A program made the translations under genes and the position numbers. A stretch of 8,739 nucleotides of DNA from Lachnospiraceae bacterium. Its GTDB lineage: Bacteria; Bacillota_A; Clostridia; Lachnospirales; Lachnospiraceae. Where the stretch lies: the NCBI GenBank assembly GCA_017542725.1, contig JAFXWR010000267.1:1-8739 (forward strand). The letters run 5' to 3'. Position 1 is the first letter of the stretch. Every line of letters starts with the position of its first letter. The notes beneath the pieces were generated by a model that saw only the letters and a program-made list of their open reading frames with translations, was not told the DNA's origin and did no database searches. This document shows, piece after piece, positions 1 to 5,532 of the stretch.

Positions 1-1092
1 AATATTTACATATTTAGTTATCTTTTCATTCGGTATTGTCTCTGTCAATAATTGGTAGGCGATGCTCTTACCATCGCTTGGAACATCGACAACACTAGCT
101 GCTGCTGGAGCAATGTTTTGAGTGACCACCTGATTTGCTCTTGTTGTCGGTGGTATATACTGTGTAGTGGTCACTATCTGTGTAGTCGTCTCTACATTTT
201 TAGTTGTTTCTTCCTTTAACTCATCACTCTTCACTTGGTTTTTTTTTTCATCTTTTTTCATTACTTCACCCATAGTTGGCCAATAGCATCCCTCTACATT
301 AACATAGCGACCATCTATAGTTTCGTCGTAAACTCTTAATCCATCTTTGCCAACATAGTAAAAACCTATTTTCTTTTGTCCATCTTCTCCATAGAATGTA
401 AACTCAATCCATTCATTTCTGGCCTTTTTACCAGTAGCATCCACATAATATTTATTATCAACCCAATCATTGGTTACTTTCTTTCCATCATCGCCAACAT
501 AATATGTATCATCAATCCACATATTCTTCTGCATTTCACCATTTATATAGAAGTAATCTGCATCTGCAGACCAATATCCTTCAAGGTGAACTATTGGCTT
601 TTCCTCACTTGGTGCTGTCTCTGATACAGTAGCAACTGCAACTGTTGTTTCAACTTGTACTGACTCTGCAACCTTAGCTGTCTTATTACTCTTCTTTCCA
701 TTTAAAAACGAAAAAAGTAGTGCCACAATTATAACGATAGGGCAAATTATCATTATAGGAGACAATTTTTTCTTTGCTGGTGCACTACTACTTACATTAC
801 CATTTGCACTTGCACTTTGAGCAGCATTTTGATAATTATACGATTGATAATTTTGTACACTTTGCTCTGGCTGATACTGTTTAAATCCAGTACTTCCAGC
901 CATCATAGTCTTATTGTAATCTACATTTCCGCCATTAGATCTTGGCAAATCATTTGACATAACGGTCTTATTATAGTCAACTTTTCCTTGATTTCCACTA
1001 ATAAGTTGTCCGTTGGAATCGTGCTGTGCACCGCAACCAATACAAAATCTTGCTCCATTTTTCAATTCTCTACCACAATTTTGACACTTCAT
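1..1092 (-). CDS. Zinc-ribbon membrane protein, paralogue of the preceding gene, 3' end truncated by the window
   Basis: Open from the ATG at 1092 to the window edge without a stop (364 visible residues); the end lies outside. AGGAG sits eight bases before the start, 21 bases after the previous stop. Order of parts: zinc ribbon (Cys3, Cys6, Cys17, Cys20), HDSNGQL, two threonine motifs VDYNKTVMSND (Thr43) and VDYNKTMMAGS (Thr62) 19 residues apart, a Gln/Asn/Ser/Tyr-rich stretch (70-105), KKKLSP, a membrane helix (about 112-131), a VETTV linker, then aromatic Gly/Lys repeats (171-270) with YYVGDDGKKVTNDW and YYVDATGKKARNEW. Unlike its paralogue it continues with a charged segment (278-295), a Thr-rich linker (295-317, ETTTQIVTTTQ) and the beginning of another segment (DGKSIAYQLL...) of unknown nature. 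Similarity to the neighbour runs the full shared length, so the pair arose by tandem duplication. A role as membrane-anchored phospho-scaffold or surface sensor is inferred. Confidence 0.83.
   Translation of the reverse strand, partial: MKCQNCGRELKNGARFCIGCGAQHDSNGQLISGNQGKVDYNKTVMSNDLPRSNGGNVDYNKTMMAGSTGFKQYQPEQSVQNYQSYNYQNAAQSASANGNVSSSAPAKKKLSPIMIICPIVIIVALLFSFLNGKKSNKTAKVAESVQVETTVAVATVSETAPSEEKPIVHLEGYWSADADYFYINGEMQKNMWIDDTYYVGDDGKKVTNDWVDNKYYVDATGKKARNEWIEFTFYGEDGQKKIGFYYVGKDGLRVYDETIDGRYVNVEGCYWPTMGEVMKKDEKKNQVKSDELKEETTKNVETTTQIVTTTQYIPPTTRANQVVTQNIAPAAASVVDVPSDGKSIAYQLLTETIPNEKITKYVNI
268..582 (-). repeat. Aromatic Gly/Lys wall-binding-like repeats (second paralogue)
   Basis: Residues 171-275 align directly with the repeat block of the neighbouring gene: GYWSADADYFYING, NMWIDDTYYVG, GKKVTNDW, YYVDATGKKARNEW and YYVGKDG. 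Order and number of units are the same in both paralogues, so the block was present before the duplication. Confidence 0.65.
895..981 (-). repeat. Two copies of the VDYNKT motif in the paralogue
   Basis: Residues 38-48 (VDYNKTVMSND) and 57-67 (VDYNKTMMAGS) repeat the motif seen four times in the upstream gene, here at a 19-residue interval. The second copy has lost the Asn-Asp ending. Copy number and spacing differ between the paralogues while the core is unchanged, which points to the core as the functional part. Confidence 0.85.
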
Positions 1093-1100
1093 ATAATCAT

Positions 1101-1105
1101 CTCCT
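1101..1105 (-). promoter_or_regulatory. Ribosome binding site of the second zinc-ribbon gene
   Basis: AGGAG on the minus strand, eight bases before the ATG at 1092, inside the 21-base gap after the previous stop. That gap is too short for a promoter plus leader, which supports co-transcription. Confidence 0.8.
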
Positions 1106-1113
1106 ATACATAC

Positions 1114-2016
1114 TTATTGCTTTGGAACATAGTTTCTAGAATCTCCTGATTTCACATCTGCTCCAGGAATATATATTCCATCTTTATCTACATAATATCC
1201 ATCTGGCGACAAAGTATCTGTCAACTTAGCACCATCAGGTCCAAGATAATACCAAACTGTAACTTCTTGATTCGCTACTTTCTTTTTGAATTTATACCAC
1301 TCATTCTTAACCTTTTTTCCGCTTGCATCAACATAGTATGTGTCATCTATAAGTTTGTTTTTTACTTTTCTACCATCGCTACCTACATAGTAATCTCCAA
1401 TCCACTGATTAGTTTGCATTGTGCCATTCCTATAAAAGAACTCAGCGTCATTTGACCAATAGCCATCAGTAGAATCAAAATCCGATACGACATTTCCATT
1501 TTCAGCAGCTTGCACAGTTGTCTCTACCTGCATAGTTGTCTCTAATACTACATTCTCAACTTTCTTTTTTCTACTTTTGTTAATTACATTAATAACTACT
1601 ACAAGTATAACTATAAAAAAAACTATTAACAAAACTGGTGATAACTTCTTTTTTTGTTTTTTATTTGCTTTATTCACATTAGGGTTAAATGATTTTGCAC
1701 TTGGTGCATTGCCTTGAGGTAAATCGTTTGCCATCATTGTCTTATTGTAATCTATCTTATTTCCTTGAGGTAAGTCATTTGCCATCATTGTCTTGTTATA
1801 ATCAACTTTACGACTCTGCTGAAAATCATTTGCCATGACAGTTTTATTATAATCAACACCGCTACCTTTTGATATATCATTTATCATTATCGTTTTATTG
1901 TAGTCAACTTGATTATTTTTAGCGACTAACTGACCATTTGAATCGTGCTCTGCACCACATGATATACAGAACCTCGCTCCATCAGGCATCACATTTCCAC
2001 ATTTTTTACAATTCAT
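1114..2016 (-). CDS. Zinc-ribbon membrane protein with four DYNKT repeats and wall-binding-like repeats
   Basis: 300 residues. A zinc ribbon (Cys3, Cys6, Cys17, Cys20) is followed by HDSNGQL. Then come four 17-residue repeats (37-104) of the type VDYNKTMMANDLPQGNK, with Thr42, Thr59, Thr76 and Thr93. A Lys-rich stretch and one membrane helix (about 127-146) follow, then a Thr/Val linker and about 100 residues of aromatic Gly/Lys repeats (YYVGSDGRKVKN, YYVDASGKKVKNEW, YYLGPDGAKL, YYVDKDG) resembling choline/glucan-binding repeats. The domain types suggest N-terminus inside and repeats outside, but both helix flanks are basic, so the positive-inside rule does not decide. The ATG at 2016 is preferred over an in-frame TTG at 2040 because GGAG lies eight bases upstream and the zinc ribbon begins at once. 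It is clearly a paralogue of the next gene. A receptor or scaffold role for the phosphothreonine system is inferred; no enzyme motif is seen. Confidence 0.83.
   Translation of the reverse strand: MNCKKCGNVMPDGARFCISCGAEHDSNGQLVAKNNQVDYNKTIMINDISKGSGVDYNKTVMANDFQQSRKVDYNKTMMANDLPQGNKIDYNKTMMANDLPQGNAPSAKSFNPNVNKANKKQKKKLSPVLLIVFFIVILVVVINVINKSRKKKVENVVLETTMQVETTVQAAENGNVVSDFDSTDGYWSNDAEFFYRNGTMQTNQWIGDYYVGSDGRKVKNKLIDDTYYVDASGKKVKNEWYKFKKKVANQEVTVWYYLGPDGAKLTDTLSPDGYYVDKDGIYIPGADVKSGDSRNYVPKQ
1162..1467 (-). repeat. Aromatic Gly/Lys wall-binding-like repeats (first paralogue)
   Basis: Residues 184-285 contain repeated units of about 18-22 residues built on YYV-x-x-x-GKKVKN. They begin with GYWSNDAEFFYRNG, followed by an NQW. 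The pattern is that of choline- or glucan-binding repeats, although the canonical Gly-Trp spacing is loose. Exported location is inferred from the repeat type. Confidence 0.65.
1705..1908 (-). repeat. Four tandem 51-bp units encoding the VDYNKTxMxND repeat
   Basis: Residues 37-104 of the zinc-ribbon protein form four back-to-back units of exactly 17 residues (51 bases) with no spacer. DYNKT is invariant, followed by hydrophobic-Met-x-Asn-Asp. Units three and four encode an identical run of 15 residues, yet differ at five third-codon positions and at no amino-acid-changing position. The protein motif therefore appears to be conserved by selection and is not a fresh DNA copy. Confidence 0.9.
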
Positions 2017-2024
2017 ATTGCAAT

Positions 2025-2028
2025 CTCC
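2025..2028 (-). promoter_or_regulatory. Ribosome binding site deciding the ATG at 2016
   Basis: GGAG on the minus strand, eight bases before the ATG. It lies downstream of the alternative TTG at 2040, so only the ATG is served. The resulting protein begins with the zinc-ribbon MNCKKC, parallel to MKCQNC in the paralogue. Confidence 0.8.
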
Positions 2029-2029
2029 G

Positions 2030-2920
2030 TTACTCTTCAATTTCTACATATACAAATGATAAATTATCAAATGCACCATTTTTGTAAACTGCATCCTTTA
2101 TAGATTTTGGCAATTTTTGCAAATCAACTCCAGTTTTATTTTCTTTTTCATCTTTTTCTTCTTTTTTTTCTTTATTATTTGTGTCCTTAGACGAATTACT
2201 TCCGCCGCTTATTTCTACTGTTTTATCCTTGTCTTCTAAAACTCCATCTTTCTTCTTATTAGTTATTAGTTCAGTCAATATTTTCTTGTCACAATATTTA
2301 TACACTCCATCAGAACATAACAAAAACTTCATTCCAGATTTTACAAATCCATTCATAGTGTGTATGACTACATCTTCTATAGTACCAAATGCATTTGTAA
2401 GTCTTCCGTAATTAGGATTGTTCTTTACTTGGTCTATAGTTAAACCTTCTATTCTTGTTTTATCATTTTCCCATACATCATCAAGCGTGAGTGCGACCAA
2501 TTCATCATTAATCACTTGATATATGTGGCTATCTCCAGCCCAAAATATATTGTAGACATTCTCATATATTGCTATCATGACAAGTGTCGAACCAGAGCTA
2601 TGACCTTTTGCAGTATATGAAGAAAATATTTCATGATTTGCATCAAGTAAGCATTTTTTTATATCTTCAAAAAACACATTTGAATCATATTCCTTGTCAA
2701 ATTGTTTTTTAGCGGCAATTACTTTTTCCATATCCAATTCAATATATTTCGCAATATAACGAACAATTGTGTCAGATGCGTTTTTACCATTTTCGTATCC
2801 ACCCATGCCATCAGCAACTACAAAAACAGCACAATTGTCTTTTTCGTAAGCATATATTGAGTCTTCATTTACATTTCTCTGTAGTCCACTATCTGTAAAA
2901 GTTACATACTTAATATTCAT
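2030..2920 (-). CDS. PP2C-family Ser/Thr protein phosphatase with charged insertion
   Basis: 296 residues with the PP2C/PPM motif series in order: DSGLQRNVNEDS (10-21), VVADGMGGYENG (34-45), SSGSTLV (108-114), FWAGDSHIYQV (126-136), LTLDD (144-148), FLLCSDGVY (199-207) and FDNLSFV (284-290). Asp37, Gly38, Asp204 and Asp285 are the expected metal ligands, so the enzyme should be active. It hydrolyses phosphoserine/phosphothreonine and would reverse a PknB-type kinase, not found in this window. Bacterial enzymes of this type run near 240-250 residues; the excess is a Lys/Glu/Ser/Asn-rich insertion (about 224-268) just before the last motif, probably a disordered loop. It contains DKTVEIS, loosely like the threonine motifs of its neighbours. 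The ATG at 2920 is preceded by GAGGAG with five-base spacing. No membrane segment is seen, so it acts in the cytosol, where the FHA protein and the zinc-ribbon N-termini are expected. Confidence 0.93.
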   Translation of the reverse strand: MNIKYVTFTDSGLQRNVNEDSIYAYEKDNCAVFVVADGMGGYENGKNASDTIVRYIAKYIELDMEKVIAAKKQFDKEYDSNVFFEDIKKCLLDANHEIFSSYTAKGHSSGSTLVMIAIYENVYNIFWAGDSHIYQVINDELVALTLDDVWENDKTRIEGLTIDQVKNNPNYGRLTNAFGTIEDVVIHTMNGFVKSGMKFLLCSDGVYKYCDKKILTELITNKKKDGVLEDKDKTVEISGGSNSSKDTNNKEKKEEKDEKENKTGVDLQKLPKSIKDAVYKNGAFDNLSFVYVEIEE

Positions 2921-2921
2921 T

Positions 2922-3488
2922 CTATCTCCTCAAATATAAATATAAATATGAAATTATTTCTCCAATTAACACATAAACTGCGAAAGGGAATTTTATACCA
3001 TCATTTTCATTGGTATATTTTTCAAAACTCATTGTTAAAAATAATGATTTAAAATATAACACTACTCTATTTAATCTCTTTAAAAATATTTTATTTTTAA
3101 TTAGTACATATAGTGCAGCAATACCTGCCACTATCATTATAATCGCAAAATGATCAAACAAGTTATTAATGCCTGCTACTAATCCTACTATCGCCAATAA
3201 TTTTGAATCGCCGCCTTTAAATATTCCAAGAATGTAGAATATGAAACCTATTAAAAATGAAACTCCAAATCCTATAAAACTATTGAGTAATTTTTCGTTT
3301 AAAAATTGAATCTCACCTTTATTGATAAACATATACACTATGTAAGTTATAACATATATTAGAAAATATATTCCTAAAAATATTAGTATATTTTTGTTAT
3401 ATATTTTTCCAGATTTATAATCTGTCCATGCTGAAACTATTAGCAAAATGAAATAAAATAGTATGATTATCAAATTTAACGCATACAA
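2922..3488 (-). CDS. A24 prepilin peptidase, TadV/CpaA-like (second of two), TTG start
   Basis: A 188-residue membrane protein that is a compact A24 aspartic peptidase of the TadV/CpaA kind: no methylase domain, Asp23 in WTDYKSGKIYN, and Asp94 in FKGGDSKLLAIVG. It ends with a KFPFAVYVLIGEI segment like the closing block of this family. The start is TTG at 3488. An in-frame TAG lies two codons upstream and the next Met is beyond the essential Asp23, so no ATG is possible; GAGG at 3499-3502 gives good spacing. The first 13 bases overlap the end of the FHA gene, and the stop is one base before the phosphatase ATG, so translation is probably coupled on both sides. It would cleave class III signals such as KKHKG|SLTVE in the TadE-like neighbour or a Flp pilin encoded elsewhere. 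It is clearly divergent from the other A24 gene of the operon, so a division of labour is possible. Confidence 0.87.
   Translation of the reverse strand: MYALNLIIILFYFILLIVSAWTDYKSGKIYNKNILIFLGIYFLIYVITYIVYMFINKGEIQFLNEKLLNSFIGFGVSFLIGFIFYILGIFKGGDSKLLAIVGLVAGINNLFDHFAIIMIVAGIAALYVLIKNKIFLKRLNRVVLYFKSLFLTMSFEKYTNENDGIKFPFAVYVLIGEIISYLYLYLRR
2926..2931 (-). promoter_or_regulatory. Strong ribosome binding site of the phosphatase gene
   Basis: GAGGAG on the minus strand, five bases before the ATG at 2920, lying within the last codons of the second peptidase gene. It is the best Shine-Dalgarno match of the operon. Confidence 0.8.
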
Positions 3489-4915
3489 AATCTAAATACC
3501 TCATCATATATACTTATTTCATCTCCATTTTGGAGTGGCTGCGGCATCATTTTTGGAAGTGATCTTCCATTTACATATGTGCCATTTGTAGATCCCTCAT
3601 CTCTTATGAAATATGTACCGCCTTGCATCAATATCGTAGCATGCTTTCTTGATACATGAGGGTTATCATTTATAACAAAATTTATCTTAAACTGGTTATT
3701 TGCTTTACCAATTACAAACTCATTATCATTTATAGGTATGTTTTGTCCTCTGTATTGAAGATAGGCTGCACCACCTGCATTACCGCTAAATCCACCTTGT
3801 GGTTGAGAATTTACACTATCCATCATGATAGTTTTATCCATGTTGCCTTGATAGTTTCCAGCATATCTTGGTGGCATATTATTTTGTGGTTGTTGGAATT
3901 GTTGGAAATTATTATTTGGCGCACTTTGCATTGGTTGCTGTGGTGGCATAGGCTGTTGAGGTGGCATTGCCTGTGGTGCAGGAGCAGGTTTCTTAGCACC
4001 AAATAATCCTTTTTTATCTTTCTCAGGTTTTGGCATTGCTCCACCACCTGGCATATTAATTTCACCACCGCCTGGCATCTTAAATCCTCCACCACCCCCT
4101 GGCATCTTGAAGCCACCGCCACCCGGCATTTTCATCTCAGCTGGATTTGGAACCTTTGGTGCCGCCTGTTGATTTGCACCAAATGGCATCTTAAAGCCCG
4201 CAGCACCTGCTGGCTTAGCTTGATTTGGGTTGATAGGTGGTTGGTTGTTTTGATTATTTAAATTTGGAGCTTGCGCTGGTTGTGGTTGAACCGGACTTGC
4301 AGGTGGCACATTATTTGCAACTCTCTCTTGCTTTTGAGCTACAAAATTATGCTGACTTTGCATCTCATTTGATAAAAATTTATTTACAAAAAGTGACAAG
4401 TCAAGTGTTTGACATTGATAAACATATTTAAACATCTCGTCATATGCCGCTATACCTTCAACTGCAAAATATTTGCTAAGCAATTCAGAAAAATATTCCT
4501 TAAGTTCATCCCCATCTGTCTTAACATCTTTCACAGGAATATATGGAAGATAAACATTGAGACCGTCCCCTACATAAGTATAATCTGGATTCAATAAGCA
4601 ATAAGTTGGTTTAAGATAATACTCATTTAATTTTAAAAATGCATTGCATAAATTGAAGAGCACTCTCTTACCATAAGACTCATGAAATCCTGATTTAGCA
4701 AATTCGGCTATAGACTTTTTGTTGCTCAAATCATAATTAAATTTAATTTCGCCATTGATATTGGTTACATTTAATTTGAGAAGACCAAACACTTCTGTCT
4801 TTTTAATCATCTCACAACAAAACTCATTGATAACCATTTTCTCTTTTGGTTCAATGGTTAGCATCATTGTCCCAGAAAGATTATCAAGCGTGATGTTAAA
4901 TAATGTCTCTTTCAT
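3476..4915 (-). CDS. FHA-domain protein with DUF6382-like N-domain and Gly/Pro/Gln linker
   Basis: 479 residues in three parts. Residues 1-190 resemble DUF6382, a domain found ahead of FHA domains in clostridial Tad loci. Residues 200-355 form a low-complexity linker rich in Pro, Gln, Asn and Gly, with KMPGGG-type repeats (262-294) and MPPQQP repeats (317-329). Residues 385-479 are an FHA domain with the phosphothreonine-pocket signatures VSRKHA (421-426) and STNGT (442-446); the usual early GR is GK (403-404). FHA domains bind phosphothreonine peptides, so this is the reader of a Ser/Thr kinase system. Just before the domain is MDKTIMMDS with Thr362, placed like the regulatory threonine ahead of the FHA domain in GarA/OdhI; a similar self-binding switch is an inference. 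The ATG at 4915 has AGGAG eight bases upstream. No membrane segment is seen, so it is cytoplasmic. It sits between the two peptidase genes and overlaps the second by 13 bases. Confidence 0.88.
   Translation of the reverse strand: MKETLFNITLDNLSGTMMLTIEPKEKMVINEFCCEMIKKTEVFGLLKLNVTNINGEIKFNYDLSNKKSIAEFAKSGFHESYGKRVLFNLCNAFLKLNEYYLKPTYCLLNPDYTYVGDGLNVYLPYIPVKDVKTDGDELKEYFSELLSKYFAVEGIAAYDEMFKYVYQCQTLDLSLFVNKFLSNEMQSQHNFVAQKQERVANNVPPASPVQPQPAQAPNLNNQNNQPPINPNQAKPAGAAGFKMPFGANQQAAPKVPNPAEMKMPGGGGFKMPGGGGGFKMPGGGEINMPGGGAMPKPEKDKKGLFGAKKPAPAPQAMPPQQPMPPQQPMQSAPNNNFQQFQQPQNNMPPRYAGNYQGNMDKTIMMDSVNSQPQGGFSGNAGGAAYLQYRGQNIPINDNEFVIGKANNQFKINFVINDNPHVSRKHATILMQGGTYFIRDEGSTNGTYVNGRSLPKMMPQPLQNGDEISIYDEVFRFCMR
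3498..3502 (-). promoter_or_regulatory. Ribosome binding site supporting the TTG start at 3488
   Basis: The minus strand reads TGAGGT here, nine to ten bases before the TTG. With a TAG two codons upstream of the TTG and no in-frame ATG before the catalytic Asp23 codon, this site fixes the start of the second peptidase inside the FHA coding region. Confidence 0.7.
3818..3841 (-). other. Putative phosphothreonine site ahead of the FHA domain (MDKTIMMD)
   Basis: Residues 359-366 of the FHA protein read MDKTIMMD and lie about 20-25 residues before the FHA fold, at the end of a disordered linker. The Lys-Thr-hydrophobic-Met core and the acidic residues around it match the DYNKT repeats of the two zinc-ribbon proteins. 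GarA and OdhI carry a kinase-modified threonine at a comparable place, which folds back on the FHA domain. Phosphorylation here is an inference. Confidence 0.5.
4032..4132 (-). repeat. Gly-rich KMPGGG repeats in the FHA linker
   Basis: Residues 262-294 hold four degenerate copies of a (F)KMPGGGG-type unit (KMPGGGGF, KMPGGGGGF, KMPGGGEIN, MPGGGAMP), with a related KMPFGAN at 242. At DNA level the units share ggcat(c/a)tt and runs of cc(a/g)cc, so replication slippage could change copy number. The function is unknown; a flexible tether is likely. Confidence 0.75.
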
Positions 4916-4923
4916 AAATTTAT

Positions 4924-4928
4924 CTCCT
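4924..4928 (-). promoter_or_regulatory. Ribosome binding site of the FHA gene
   Basis: AGGAG on the minus strand, eight bases before the ATG at 4915, in the 19-base gap after the first peptidase gene. Confidence 0.78.
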
Positions 4929-4934
4929 AAAACT

Positions 4935-5531
4935 TTATATTATTGTTGCTATAAGTAAAAATGGTGCAAGGGGGATTTCATCAATTTTGTTTTTCTTTTT
5001 AGTGATAATGAGAAAAATCCCATATAAAAAAACAAATAAAAATGCCTTGAATAAAAAGTGAAATATATTTGGGAAGCCGATAATCATTCCACAAGCTGCA
5101 ATAGCCTCTATATCACCAATACCTATGCTGCCTCTTTTAACAAAATAGGCTATCAGCATTATAATTAAACTTAATGCAAAACCTATTAGCCCTTCTAAAA
5201 AAATTGCTAAATCTAAAAAAAATATTCTATATATGGTAAATAAGATAAAATATCCTAGTATAACCCTCGTATCCATAAGATTAGTTTTTATATCTTCAAA
5301 TGTTATAGATAATAAAAAGGACAGGAGCATGTTAAAAGCCAAATAATCAGTAAACATATTTTTGTACAAATATAAATCTATCAAATAAAAAGTTACATTT
5401 AATAATACAATTATTATTGCTGCAATCCGAAAAAACTTTTTATCAACATTATATATCAAAAAATAATTAATTAATACAGAAACAAATAACAAAACTATTG
5501 TTGATAATATTTTTAGGCTTACTTCACTCAT
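4935..5531 (-). CDS. A24 prepilin peptidase (first of two)
   Basis: A 198-residue, highly hydrophobic protein with about six membrane segments. It has the paired aspartates of the type IV leader peptidase (A24) family: Asp80 in TFEDIKTN and Asp140 in GSIGIGDIEAIAACG, the GxGD motif. The end, DEIPLAPFLLIA, matches the usual closing IPxxPfl segment. It lacks the cytoplasmic methylase domain of the PilD type and has two extra hydrophobic segments at the N-terminus. The ATG at 5531 is preferred: it lies one base after the stop of the TadE-like gene, with GGTGAG about 13 bases upstream. An in-frame ATG at 5633 would add 34 non-hydrophobic residues inside the preceding gene. Its likely task is cleavage of prepilin-like leaders at the membrane, the neighbouring TadE-like protein being the obvious substrate. 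The GIGD sequence departs from the common GGGD/GGD, so which substrates it prefers is open. Confidence 0.82.
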   Translation of the reverse strand: MSEVSLKILSTIVLLFVSVLINYFLIYNVDKKFFRIAAIIIVLLNVTFYLIDLYLYKNMFTDYLAFNMLLSFLLSITFEDIKTNLMDTRVILGYFILFTIYRIFFLDLAIFLEGLIGFALSLIIMLIAYFVKRGSIGIGDIEAIAACGMIIGFPNIFHFLFKAFLFVFLYGIFLIITKKKNKIDEIPLAPFLLIATII

Positions 5532-5532
5532 C

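Noticed and set aside
241..258. T-runs that might be a terminator
   Set aside because: They encode Lys-rich codons in an open reading frame, and I see no GC-rich hairpin beside them.
376..624. Plus-strand open frame of 82 codons
   Set aside because: Antisense to the aromatic repeat block of the second zinc-ribbon protein; the repeat similarity to its paralogue fixes the minus-strand frame.
610..665. VETTV after the membrane helix in both paralogues as a GarA-like ETT phosphosite
   Set aside because: It falls on the presumed outer side of the membrane, and Thr-rich linkers of this kind are common spacers.
2017..2040. TTG start at 2040 for the first zinc-ribbon protein
   Set aside because: The GGAG site lies after it and serves the ATG at 2016, which also matches the start of the paralogue.
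3656..4006. Open frame on the plus strand across the FHA gene, and a second minus-strand frame at 3823-4122
   Set aside because: Both are out-of-frame readings of the Pro/Gln/Gly-rich linker and FHA coding sequence, which has clear domain evidence in the chosen frame.
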